From: Urbifossiella sp046350095
GTDB lineage: Bacteria > Planctomycetota > Planctomycetia > Gemmatales > Gemmataceae
Reading direction: 5' to 3'
Assembly: GCA_046350095.1 (NCBI GenBank)
Contig: JAXMBA010000009.1
Location: forward strand, 260,058-324,057
DNA: 64,000 nucleotides
Below the pieces are notes generated by a model. It was not told the origin of the DNA, ran no database searches, and saw only the letters and a program-made list of their open reading frames with translations. Shown here piece by piece: positions 18,389-26,410 of the stretch; the first letter of the stretch is position 1, and each line of letters starts with the position of its first letter. Both the position numbers and the translations under genes were made by a program.

Positions 18389-19670
18389 AAACCACACCCG
18401 CCGCCGGGAACACGAGCCGGAACGTCGTCCCCTCGCCGGGCCGCGACTCGCACGCCACCGTGCCGCCGTGCGCGTCCACGAGCTTTCGCGTCACGAACAG
18501 CCCCAGCCCGGTGCCGTGCTTCTTCGTCGTGAAGTACGGCCGGAACAGCTTCTCCCGCTGCGCCGCGTCGATGCCGTGGCCGTCGTCGGTGACGGTGGCG
18601 ACGAGCTTCCCCGAGTCGTGCTCCGCGGCGATGACCACCTTGCCGCCCTTGCCGGTGGCGTCGATCGCGTTCAACACCAGGTTGAAGAACACCTGCACGA
18701 GCTGGTCGCGGACGCCGACCAGCGGCGGCAGGTCGGCCGGGACTTGCGATCGCACCTCGCGGCCCTTCACGCCCTTGTAGTACTTGGCGATGCCGAGCGC
18801 CTCGTCCACCACCTCCCGCAGCGAGCAGCGGCCCCGGCTGTCGCTCGCGGGTCGGCTGAACGCCACCAACTCGCGGAGCGTACCCTGGATGCGCGTCAGC
18901 TGCGCGGTCACAAGGCCGAGCCGCTCGCGAGTGTACTCGTCCAGGTCGCGCCGCTCGAGCATCTGGACGATGGTGCTGACCGCCGTCAGCGGGTTGCCGA
19001 CCTCGTGGGCGATCCCCGCGGCGAGGAGCCCGAACGCGGCCATCTTCTCCTGATGGAGTACCTGAGCCTGGCTCTCCTGGAGCTGGCGCGACCGCTCGGC
19101 GATCCGCGCCTCGAGCCGCGCGTTTACCGTGGAGAGCTCGTCGCCGACGTGCCGCAGCAACCGGACCAGGGATACCGCCGCCCACGCCACCCAGCCGAGG
19201 ACGATGAGCGTGAACAGCAGCGTTGTGATGCCGGTCCCGTACACGGGAACGGCGGCGTAGAGCACCGCGTACCCGACGCAGTTGACGCCGCACGTCCACA
19301 CTGTGACGGCCGGCGAGTACCGGATGGCCGCGCAGACGACGGCGAGCACGGAGAAGTGGCGGAACGGGCTGTCGGGGCCGCCGTCGAGGTAACACAGCAG
19401 GATGATGTACGCGGCTTCCAGCGCCGACACGAGGAGCGGCGACCCGCCGAGGAAGACGCGGCCGCGCCACGACTGGTACGTGTCGAGAACGGTGAAGGCG
19501 AAGCCGAAGCTGAGGAGGATGTTGAGCGGCACCGGGTCGGCGTCGGTCACGACGTTGGCATAGAGGTAGCCGACGACGAGGCCGAACCAACGAATCTTCA
19601 CGGCGACGGCCTCGGCCGCCACGTCCCACCGGGCCGGCGACGGGTCGAGTTCGGAAGGTGGGTGCGACAT
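18384..19670 (-). CDS. Membrane-bound sensor histidine kinase
   Basis: 428 residues. The N-terminal 170 residues hold about six hydrophobic segments (near 28-42, 48-64, 76-95, 105-118, 122-142 and 148-170) with no obvious periplasmic sensor domain. A coiled linker (175-210) leads to the dimerisation domain with His222 in AGIAHEVGNP. ATP-binding motifs follow: N box NLVLNAIDAT, G1 DDGHGID, F box FRPYFTTKK, G2 GTGLGL. The layout matches NtrB/ZraS-type kinases that drive NtrC-like regulators, and such a regulator follows on the same strand. Confidence 0.92.
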   Translation of the reverse strand: MSHPPSELDPSPARWDVAAEAVAVKIRWFGLVVGYLYANVVTDADPVPLNILLSFGFAFTVLDTYQSWRGRVFLGGSPLLVSALEAAYIILLCYLDGGPDSPFRHFSVLAVVCAAIRYSPAVTVWTCGVNCVGYAVLYAAVPVYGTGITTLLFTLIVLGWVAWAAVSLVRLLRHVGDELSTVNARLEARIAERSRQLQESQAQVLHQEKMAAFGLLAAGIAHEVGNPLTAVSTIVQMLERRDLDEYTRERLGLVTAQLTRIQGTLRELVAFSRPASDSRGRCSLREVVDEALGIAKYYKGVKGREVRSQVPADLPPLVGVRDQLVQVFFNLVLNAIDATGKGGKVVIAAEHDSGKLVATVTDDGHGIDAAQREKLFRPYFTTKKHGTGLGLFVTRKLVDAHGGTVACESRPGEGTTFRLVFPAAGVVS

Positions 19671-19678
19671 TCACCCCT

Positions 19679-19684
19679 ATTCTA
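19679..19684 (-). promoter_or_regulatory. Candidate -10 hexamer (TAGAAT) close to the kinase start
   Basis: TAGAAT on the minus strand ends eight bases before the kinase ATG at 19670. If used, the transcript would begin at or within a base or two of the start codon, giving a leaderless mRNA. No clear Shine-Dalgarno is present. The gap to the divergent SUI1-like gene is only 38 bases. Confidence 0.35.
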
Positions 19685-19708
19685 GCCGGGAGAGTGAGAG
19701 GGTGACCG

Positions 19709-20209
19709 ATGGCGAAGCCGGCGACGAAGGTGGTGCTGTTCCAGGGCGAACACGCGGCCGCGGCGGCGGACCTGTTCCGCGTCGCGGCCGGTCGTCTCGG
19801 TCTGCCGTGGGAGGCGCGAGTGGGCGGCGCGGACCCGGCCGCGGTCGTCACTTTTACGGCGGAGCCGCACGACCTCGACGCGAAGGTGAACGGCCTGATC
19901 GCCCGGATGCTCGGCGGCCGTGTTGTGGGCGAGGCCGAACTGCCGGCGAAGAAGGAGCCGCCGAAGAAAGTTCACACGGTGAAGGTGAGCCGCGAGACGG
20001 CCGGCCGCCGCGGCAAGGGCGTGACCGTGGTCAGCGAGCTGCCGCTGACCCTCGACCAGATCGACGCACTGGCGACGACGCTGAAGACGAAGTGCGGCAC
20101 CGGCGGTACCGCGAAGGACGGTCGGATCGAGATTCAGGGCGACCACCGCGACCGCATCGCGGCCGAGCTGGAGAAGCTCGGCTACAAGGTGAAGCGCGCC
20201 GGCGGGTGA
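19709..20209 (+). CDS. SUI1/eIF1-like translation factor with an extra N-terminal domain
   Basis: 166 residues. Residues 87-163 form an SUI1 (eIF1/YciH) domain with RRGKGVT at 100-106, KCGTGG at 128-133 and IEIQGDH at 140-146, the conserved surface of eIF1-type ribosome-binding proteins. Bacterial YciH is about 110 residues, so the N-terminal 75-80 residues are extra. That part resembles the strand-helix pattern of low-molecular-weight tyrosine phosphatases (VVLFQGEHAAAAADLF) but lacks the catalytic CX5R loop; this likeness is tentative. A Lys-rich linker (80-88) joins the two. Probably cytoplasmic, with a role in start-site fidelity or stress translation by family analogy. Convergent with the next gene, one base apart. 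Confidence 0.8.
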   Translation: MAKPATKVVLFQGEHAAAAADLFRVAAGRLGLPWEARVGGADPAAVVTFTAEPHDLDAKVNGLIARMLGGRVVGEAELPAKKEPPKKVHTVKVSRETAGRRGKGVTVVSELPLTLDQIDALATTLKTKCGTGGTAKDGRIEIQGDHRDRIAAELEKLGYKVKRAGG

Positions 20210-20210
20210 C

Positions 20211-20813
20211 TCACGGGAAGTGCCCGCGGATGTACAGACCCGGCGGCGGCGGCGGCGCGGGCCGCACGAACACCACCGGCGGCGGCTCCTGATAGATGAT
20301 CGTCGGCTGCTCGCGGACGACCACCGGCCGCGTCCGCACGGCGATCGGGCGGGCGTTCTGCATCTCGATGATGACCCGCGACGGCACGTTGTTCTGCCGG
20401 AGGAAGTCGAGGTCGCCCGGCGTCAGCGAGTACGTGCTGCCGGTGTTGCGAATCTGGTTGATGATGACCTGCTCGTCGTGCCCCTGATTCACCATCTGGA
20501 TCACGTCGGTGAGACCGAGCCGCTGCGCGGCGGCGGCGTTGGCCGCGGCCGTTGCCTGGATCACTTCCTTCTTCTGCTGATCCTCGCGGTCGACGCTGTT
20601 GCCGATGAGCCCGCCGGTACCCGCGCCGACGAGCCCGCCCACGACCGCACCCGTCTTCGGATTCCCTGTGGCCGCCCCGACCGCGGTGCCGAGCCCGGCC
20701 CCGACGAGCCCGCCGAGGCCGACGCCCTTTTCGGTGTTGTTCATGGTCGAGCAGCCGCCGCCGGACAGGGCCGCGGCCAGGAGCAGGGCGGTTCGGGGTC
20801 GCGCGGGAATCAT
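20211..20813 (-). CDS. Glycine-zipper lipoprotein
   Basis: 200 residues. A lipobox LSGGGC (Cys21) ends the signal peptide. Residues 28-75 form a glycine zipper (GLGGLVGAGLGTAVGAATG and a second similar run), as in outer-membrane-inserting 17-kDa-antigen/YmgG-type proteins. The middle (about 98-155) is a helical domain with LTDVIQMVNQGHDEQVII, and the tail is Pro-rich. Probably anchored in the outer membrane. GAGGAG precedes the ATG by eight bases. Confidence 0.8.
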   Translation of the reverse strand: MIPARPRTALLLAAALSGGGCSTMNNTEKGVGLGGLVGAGLGTAVGAATGNPKTGAVVGGLVGAGTGGLIGNSVDREDQQKKEVIQATAAANAAAAQRLGLTDVIQMVNQGHDEQVIINQIRNTGSTYSLTPGDLDFLRQNNVPSRVIIEMQNARPIAVRTRPVVVREQPTIIYQEPPPVVFVRPAPPPPPGLYIRGHFP

Positions 20814-20942
20814 CGAGTGCGCTCCTCGGGTGGGTCGGGGGAGATACCGTCGGCCCCCGCGGTCGTCAATTGAAGAATCGGCCTCGGGCGGAACTTGCGC
20901 TCAGCCGAACCGCAGCCCATCGCTTCCGGCCGGACCGTGGGG

Positions 20943-20948
20943 TAGAAT
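20943..20948 (+). promoter_or_regulatory. Candidate -10 hexamer (TAGAAT) for the PVC heme protein gene
   Basis: GGGGTAGAAT lies 38 bases before the ATG at 20987. It is one of several TAGA(A/C/T)T hexamers at nearly the same distance from starts in this window. A matching -35 is not evident. Confidence 0.42.
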
Positions 20949-20986
20949 CGCTCCGTTACCCACCCTCCCCGGCCGACGCACCCGCC

Positions 20987-23900
20987 ATGAAGCACTGGCC
21001 CTCCGCCGCCGCCGTACTCCTCCTCGCCACCCCGGTCGCGGCCCAACCGAAGGCCGCCGACCGGCCCATCCCGGCCGCCGCGGCGGCGAAGGCGATCACA
21101 CTGCCGCCCGGCTTCAAGGCCACGCTGTTCGCCGGCGAGCCGGACGTGGTGCAGCCCATCGCGATGACCTTCGACACCCGCGGCCGGCTGTGGGTTGTCG
21201 AGTGCCTGAGTTACCCGAAGTGGCGCGCCGACGGGAAGGGGAGCGACCGCGTTGTGATCCTGGAGGACACCGACGGCGACGGCGTTCACGACAAGCGGAC
21301 CGTGTTTCTGGACAACGGCCCGAACCTGTCTGGCATCGAGGTCGGCCACGGCGGCGTGTGGCTGTGTTCGGTGCCGAACCTGATCTTCGTCCCCGACCGC
21401 GACGGCGACGACAAGCCCGACGGCCCGCCCGAAGTGGTCCTCGACGGCTGGAACATGAAGGACACGAAGCACAACATCTTCAACAGCCTGGCGTGGGGGC
21501 CGGACGGCTGGCTGTACGGTTGCAACGGCATCCAGTCCAAGTCCCTCGTCGGCAAGCCGGGCACGCCGGACAAGGACCGTGTCAAACTCGACTGCGGCGT
21601 CTGGCGCTACCACCCGGTGCGGAAGTCGTTCGAGCTGTACGCCAGCGGCACCACGAACCCGTTCGGCCTCGACTGGGACGACCACGGCCAGCTGTTCATC
21701 ACCAACTGCGTGATCCACCACCTGTGGCACGTCGTGCCCGGGTCGCACATGCAGCGGATGTACGGCGACGACGTGAACCCGTGGGTGTTCGCGTACCAGA
21801 CGAGTTGCGCCGACCACCTCCACTGGGGCGGCGGGGCGTGGACGAGTTCGCGCAGCACCGGCGTCGGCGGCAGCCCCACGCACAGCGAGGCCGGCGGCGG
21901 CCACGCCCACAGCGGCGCGGCTGTGTACCTCGGCGACAATTTTCCGCCCGAGTATCGCAACTCGCTGTTCACCTGCAACATCCACGGTAACCGCCTGAAC
22001 CGCGACTCGCTGGAACGCAACGCCGGCGGGTACGTCGGGAAGCACGCCCCAGACTTCCTGCACGCCAACGACAGCTGGTTCCGCGGCATCGCCGTCCGCG
22101 GCGGCCCCGAGGGCGGGCTGTACGTCACCGACTGGTCCGACACCGGCGAGTGCCACAACTACGACAAGGCCGACCTGACCAACGGACGCGTCTACCGGGT
22201 CGTCCACGGTACGCCGAAGCGCTGGGCCGGCGACGTGTCGAAGCTGCCCGACGCCGAGCTGGTAAAGCTGCAAATCCACAAGAACGACTGGTTCGTACGC
22301 CAGGCACGTCGTGTACTTCAAGAACGTGCCGCGGCCGGGAAGCTTGAGAAGGACACGAAGGAGTCGCTCGTCCGCATGGTGAAGGGGACCGACGACGTGA
22401 CCTGGAAGCTGCGTGCGATGTGGGCGCTGCACGTCGTCGGCGGGATGACGCCGGACCTGCTACCGGACCTACTCGGCCACGCCGACGACGACGTACGGGC
22501 GTGGGCGCTGATGCTGGCGACCGAGACCCCGACGCCGCCCGCGGTCGCCGCCGTCCTTGCCGCCGTGGAGAAGGAAGAATCGCCGTTCGTACTGCACTTC
22601 GCGGCCGGCGTGTCACAGCGGCTTTCCGGCGCGGACGGCCGCAAGCTGGCGCGGCTGGTCGAGTGGCGCATCCTCGACACCGACGAGCCGAACCTCGCGC
22701 TCGCCGGCTGGTACGCCGTGCAGAAGGCGCTCGCCGACACCGATCAGCCGACGGAGTGGTCGGCCTTCCTGGAAAGCGCCAGGCACCCGTTGATTGCCAG
22801 GCACATCGCCCGCTACCTCGTCGCGTCGGCGCCGCAGGGGCAGCGCGACGCGCGGCTCAAATTCCTGGTCGAACACCTCGACGCGGTGAAGATCGAGACG
22901 TCGCAACTGCCCGTGCTCGCCGGCATCCAGGAGGTGCTCGCCAGCCTCCGCGAAGCGCCCGAGCCGCAGGGGTGGGGTGACGTGTACGCGCATCTCTCTA
23001 CCAGCGAGGTGCCCGAAGTGCGGACCCGGGCCGAATCGCTGGCAGTGCTGTTCGGCAACGCCCGCGCCCTCGCCGACCTGAAGGGCCGCGCCGCCGACGC
23101 CAAGGCCGATCCCGCCGCCCGCGCCGCTGCGATCGAGTTGCTGGCCCGCCGCCGCGTCGCCGACCTGCCCACGCTCCTGCACCCACTCCTCACCGACGCG
23201 GCGGTCCGCGGCCCGGCCGTGCGGGCGCTCGCCGCCGTACCGCACGACACCACCGCACCGCGGGTACTGGCTACGTACGCGCAGTTCACCTCCACCGAGA
23301 AGGCCGACGCCGTGCAGACGCTTGGCTCGCGCCCCGGATGGGCGCTGGCACTGCTCACCGCTGTCGAGAAGGGTACGGTTCCTCGCGCGGACGTGTCCCT
23401 GGTCGCCGCGCGGCAGATGCTGGCGCTGAACGACGCCGCCGTGACCGCGAAGCTCGGCGCGGCGTGGGGAACCATCCGCCCCGCGTCCGGCGACCGCACC
23501 GCTCTTGCCCGCAAGTGGCGTGGCACCCTGACGACCGAGTACCTCCGCACCGCCGACGTCGTGAACGGCCGGCAGCTCTACGCGAGGCACTGCGCGAGCT
23601 GCCACCGTATTTTCGGCGAGGGCGGAGACCTCGGCCCCGACCTGACCGGCTCGCAGCGTGCGAACCTCGACTACCTCCTCGAAAACGTCCTCGACCCGAG
23701 CGCCGTGGTGCCGCGCGAGTTCCGCGTCACCAACGTCCGCACCACCGACGGCCGACTCGTGTCGGGAGTGGTCACGCGCGACACCGCCGAGGGGCTGACC
23801 GTCCGCACCACGAACGAGACGGTCGTCCTTCCCCGTGCCGACATCGAGGGCGTGACGCAAACTGCCATCTCGATCATGCCGGAGGGGCTCTTCGACGCCC

Positions 23901-23998
23901 TTCGCCCCGAGGAAGTTCGCGACCTCGTCGCGTACCTCGGCCGGCCGCAGCAGGTGCCACTGCCAGAGACTGCCCCGCCGCCGACCCCCAAACGGTAG
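20987..23998 (+). CDS. PVC-type heme-binding protein: membrane-bound dehydrogenase domain, HEAT-like repeats, cytochrome c
   Basis: 1003 residues, exported (signal about 1-19). Residues about 35-440 form a beta-propeller dehydrogenase domain like soluble quinoprotein glucose/sorbosone dehydrogenases (GFKATLFAGEPDVVQPIAM, repeated DGDG calcium-like loops, LAWGPDGWLYGCNG). Residues about 450-840 are helical HEAT-like repeats. A C-terminal cytochrome c carries CASCH at 869-873 and a possible axial Met near 964 (SIMPEGL). This is the domain order of the PVC heme-binding family, expected to oxidise a substrate (probably sugars) in the periplasm and pass electrons to the attached heme. The ATG at 20987 begins the signal peptide. 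The ggt gene starts six bases after its stop. Confidence 0.93.
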   Translation: MKHWPSAAAVLLLATPVAAQPKAADRPIPAAAAAKAITLPPGFKATLFAGEPDVVQPIAMTFDTRGRLWVVECLSYPKWRADGKGSDRVVILEDTDGDGVHDKRTVFLDNGPNLSGIEVGHGGVWLCSVPNLIFVPDRDGDDKPDGPPEVVLDGWNMKDTKHNIFNSLAWGPDGWLYGCNGIQSKSLVGKPGTPDKDRVKLDCGVWRYHPVRKSFELYASGTTNPFGLDWDDHGQLFITNCVIHHLWHVVPGSHMQRMYGDDVNPWVFAYQTSCADHLHWGGGAWTSSRSTGVGGSPTHSEAGGGHAHSGAAVYLGDNFPPEYRNSLFTCNIHGNRLNRDSLERNAGGYVGKHAPDFLHANDSWFRGIAVRGGPEGGLYVTDWSDTGECHNYDKADLTNGRVYRVVHGTPKRWAGDVSKLPDAELVKLQIHKNDWFVRQARRVLQERAAAGKLEKDTKESLVRMVKGTDDVTWKLRAMWALHVVGGMTPDLLPDLLGHADDDVRAWALMLATETPTPPAVAAVLAAVEKEESPFVLHFAAGVSQRLSGADGRKLARLVEWRILDTDEPNLALAGWYAVQKALADTDQPTEWSAFLESARHPLIARHIARYLVASAPQGQRDARLKFLVEHLDAVKIETSQLPVLAGIQEVLASLREAPEPQGWGDVYAHLSTSEVPEVRTRAESLAVLFGNARALADLKGRAADAKADPAARAAAIELLARRRVADLPTLLHPLLTDAAVRGPAVRALAAVPHDTTAPRVLATYAQFTSTEKADAVQTLGSRPGWALALLTAVEKGTVPRADVSLVAARQMLALNDAAVTAKLGAAWGTIRPASGDRTALARKWRGTLTTEYLRTADVVNGRQLYARHCASCHRIFGEGGDLGPDLTGSQRANLDYLLENVLDPSAVVPREFRVTNVRTTDGRLVSGVVTRDTAEGLTVRTTNETVVLPRADIEGVTQTAISIMPEGLFDALRPEEVRDLVAYLGRPQQVPLPETAPPPTPKR

Positions 23999-24004
23999 CC
24001 GCTG

Positions 24005-25693
24005 ATGCGCATACTCGCCGCCATGACGCTCCTGCTGCTGGCGAACGACGCCTTCGCCCAGCGGCCGACCGCCGAGCCGTTCAAGGCCGGTCGGTCGGTC
24101 ACCGTGGCGAACAACGGCATCGTCGCCACGAGCCACCCGCTCGCGGCGCAGATCGGCCTCGACGTGTTGAAGCAGGGCGGCAACGCGGTCGACGCCGCCA
24201 TTGCCACCAGCGCCGCGATGGGGCTGCTGGAGCCGATGTCCTGCGGCGTCGGCGGCGACTTGTTCGCCATCGTGTGGGACGCGAAGACGCAGAAGCTCCA
24301 CGGCCTCAACGCTTGCGGCGCCGCCCCCGCGAAGGCGACGATCGACCTGTTCCGCGAGAAGAAACTCGCCGAGATTCCCGAAAAGGGGCCGCTCAGTTGG
24401 TCGGTGCCGGGCTGCGTCGACGGGTGGGACCAACTGCGAGGAAAGTTCGGCACCCGTTCGTTCGCCGAGCTGCTGGCCCCGAGCATCCGCTACGCCGAGG
24501 ACGGGGCGCCGGTGCCGGAGGTGATCGCCGGCTACTGGCGGAGTGCGGACGCGAACCGCGACGCCGAGTTCCGGCAGGTTTACGCCCCCGGCGGGAAAGC
24601 GCCGCGCGTCGGCGAGGTGTTCAAGAACCCGGCTCTGGCGAACACGTACCGCGCGATCGCCGCGGACGGGCGGGACGCCTTTTACACCGGCGACATCGCC
24701 CGCCGCCTCGTCGCCTTCTCCCAGCGCAAGGGCGGTCTGTTCGCCGGCACCGATTTCGCCCGCCACAAGTCCGAATGGGTCGATCCGGTCTCGACAAGCT
24801 ATCGCGGCGTGGACGTGTGGGAGTTGCCGCCGCCGGGGCAGGGGATCGCCGTACTCCAGATGCTGAACCTGCTCGGGAGCTACGACCTTCGGGCGCTCGG
24901 CCCCACGTCGCCCGACTACTGGCACTTGTTGATCGAGGCCAAGAAGCTGGCCTACGCCGACCGGGCACGCTTCTACACGGACCCGTTGTTCGCCCGCGTC
25001 CCGGTCCGCGAGCTGATTTCGCCCGAGTACGCCGCCGCCCGCCGGGCACGAATCGACACGGCGAAGGCCGCCACGGACGTGCCGCACGGCGACCCGAAGC
25101 TCGGCAAGGCGGACACGATCTACCTGTGCGTCGTGGACAAGGACCGGAACTGCGTGTCACTCATCCAGAGCAACTATTTCGGCTTCGGCTCCGGACTCGC
25201 GCCCGCCGACCTCGGCTTCGCGCTCCAGAACCGCGGCTGCCTGTTCGCGCTCGACCCGGAGCACCCGAACCGCCTCGAACCCGGCAAGCGGCCGTTCCAC
25301 ACGATCATTCCGGCGATGGCCACGAAGAACGGCAAGCCGTGGCTGACGTTCGGCGTCATGGGCGGCGACATGCAACCGCAGGGGCACGTGCAGGTGCTGG
25401 TAAACCTGCTCGACTTCGGGATGAACGTCCAGCAGGCGGGGGAGGCGCCTCGCGTCGAACACGTCGGCCACGCGACACCGACCGGCCGCCCCGCGGCACC
25501 CGGCGGCGGCACCGTGAAGGCCGAGTACGGCGTCCCCGAGGCAGTAGTCGCAGAGTTGATCCGCCGCGGCCACCAGGTCGAGCGCGTGCGCACGAACGGC
25601 GGCGGCTACCAGGCGATTCTGATCGACCCGACGACCGGCGTGTTACACGGCGGCACCGAGGCCCGCAAGGACGGCGCCGCCGTCGGGTATTGA
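24005..25693 (+). CDS. ggt: Gamma-glutamyltransferase (gamma-glutamyl transpeptidase)
   Basis: 562 residues with a signal peptide (about 1-18), so periplasmic. The precursor self-cleaves before a Thr that becomes the N-terminal nucleophile of the small subunit; Thr371 (ADTIYLCVVD) aligns with that residue. Other family segments are GGNAVDAAIAT (59-69), EPMSCGVGGD (76-85), and SNYFGFGSG (389-397). The final GGG-rich C-terminus is typical. It hydrolyses glutathione or transfers gamma-glutamyl groups. It is probably co-transcribed with the preceding heme protein gene. Confidence 0.92.
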   Translation: MRILAAMTLLLLANDAFAQRPTAEPFKAGRSVTVANNGIVATSHPLAAQIGLDVLKQGGNAVDAAIATSAAMGLLEPMSCGVGGDLFAIVWDAKTQKLHGLNACGAAPAKATIDLFREKKLAEIPEKGPLSWSVPGCVDGWDQLRGKFGTRSFAELLAPSIRYAEDGAPVPEVIAGYWRSADANRDAEFRQVYAPGGKAPRVGEVFKNPALANTYRAIAADGRDAFYTGDIARRLVAFSQRKGGLFAGTDFARHKSEWVDPVSTSYRGVDVWELPPPGQGIAVLQMLNLLGSYDLRALGPTSPDYWHLLIEAKKLAYADRARFYTDPLFARVPVRELISPEYAAARRARIDTAKAATDVPHGDPKLGKADTIYLCVVDKDRNCVSLIQSNYFGFGSGLAPADLGFALQNRGCLFALDPEHPNRLEPGKRPFHTIIPAMATKNGKPWLTFGVMGGDMQPQGHVQVLVNLLDFGMNVQQAGEAPRVEHVGHATPTGRPAAPGGGTVKAEYGVPEAVVAELIRRGHQVERVRTNGGGYQAILIDPTTGVLHGGTEARKDGAAVGY

Positions 25694-25745
25694 GCGGACG
25701 TGCCCGACACGCTACGGTACGCACATCCCCCACCCGGAGGCGGCC

Positions 25746-25955
25746 ATGAGTGAGCCCGTGACGCAGGACACGAAGAACGCCCGGATGACCGAGTTCCTCC
25801 GGCTGCTGCCGCTCACGATCGACCTGGCCGGGCTGCCGAAGGCGGCGACGGGGGCGGTGTTCACGCCGGACCAGATCGAGGGGCGGGCCATGAGCATCCG
25901 GGCCGCGTACAAGGCCGCCCGCAACCTCATCAAGGACGTCGGTGAGAACGGCTGA
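25746..25955 (+). CDS. Small conserved-type hypothetical protein
   Basis: 69 residues, no signal peptide or membrane segment, mostly helical. It has GGAGG nine bases before the ATG and typical GC-rich third positions, so it is probably real. I do not recognise a family. The C-terminal half (residues 42-65) is a basic amphipathic helix. It ends one base before the convergent acpS gene. The preceding 52 bases may carry its own promoter. Confidence 0.55.
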   Translation: MSEPVTQDTKNARMTEFLRLLPLTIDLAGLPKAATGAVFTPDQIEGRAMSIRAAYKAARNLIKDVGENG

Positions 25956-25956
25956 C

Positions 25957-26334
25957 TCACGCGGCCCGGTCGGCGACGGCGATTCCGGTGGCGGTGGCGA
26001 ACGCCCGGCAGTACGCCGTCGTCACCATCACCCGGCTCGCTCCCTTCGCGGTCATCCGGTCGGCCGTCGCGCCGCCGACAGCCACCGTGTTCCCGGCGCC
26101 GATTTCCACGTCGGTCCAGTCCATGCCGCGTCGCCACGGCGAGCCGATCGCCCGGAACACTGCGTCCTTCGCCGCCCACACTGCCGCGAACGCCTCGGTC
26201 GTCCGCGGGTCGGCGTTGCAGCGGCCGATCTCGCGGTCGGTGTACACTCGACGGAGGAACGCCTCGCCGTGCCGGTCGATCAACTTCCGCACCCGGGCGC
26301 ACTCCAGCACCTGGGTGCCGATCCCCACGATCAT
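25957..26334 (-). CDS. acpS: Holo-[acyl-carrier-protein] synthase, divergent
   Basis: 125 residues, the normal AcpS length. AcpS transfers 4'-phosphopantetheine from CoA to acyl carrier protein. MIVGIGTQVLE matches the usual start, but the Mg-binding Asp8 is Gln. The second ligand, normally Glu in FAAKEA, is Asp57 (AAKDA), and the C-terminal SxxH-type motif reads TAYC (near 106-109). The YTDRE segment at 31-35 is conserved. Either activity is retained with altered metal binding, or this is a paralogue with weak activity. It is divergent from the helicase gene. Confidence 0.78.
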   Translation of the reverse strand: MIVGIGTQVLECARVRKLIDRHGEAFLRRVYTDREIGRCNADPRTTEAFAAVWAAKDAVFRAIGSPWRRGMDWTDVEIGAGNTVAVGGATADRMTAKGASRVMVTTAYCRAFATATGIAVADRAA

Positions 26335-26363
26335 CGCACGTCGTCCTCGGCCGGCCGGGGCGG

Positions 26364-26369
26364 TAGAAT
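26364..26369 (+). promoter_or_regulatory. Candidate -10 hexamer (TAGAAT) for the helicase gene
   Basis: GCGGTAGAAT lies 41 bases before the GTG start at 26411, in the short divergent gap between acpS and the helicase gene. The distance matches other TAGAAT copies. No clear -35 box. Confidence 0.42.
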
Positions 26370-26410
26370 CACCCTTTCAGCCTACCCGATGCGGCCGAAG
26401 GAGTCAGCCC

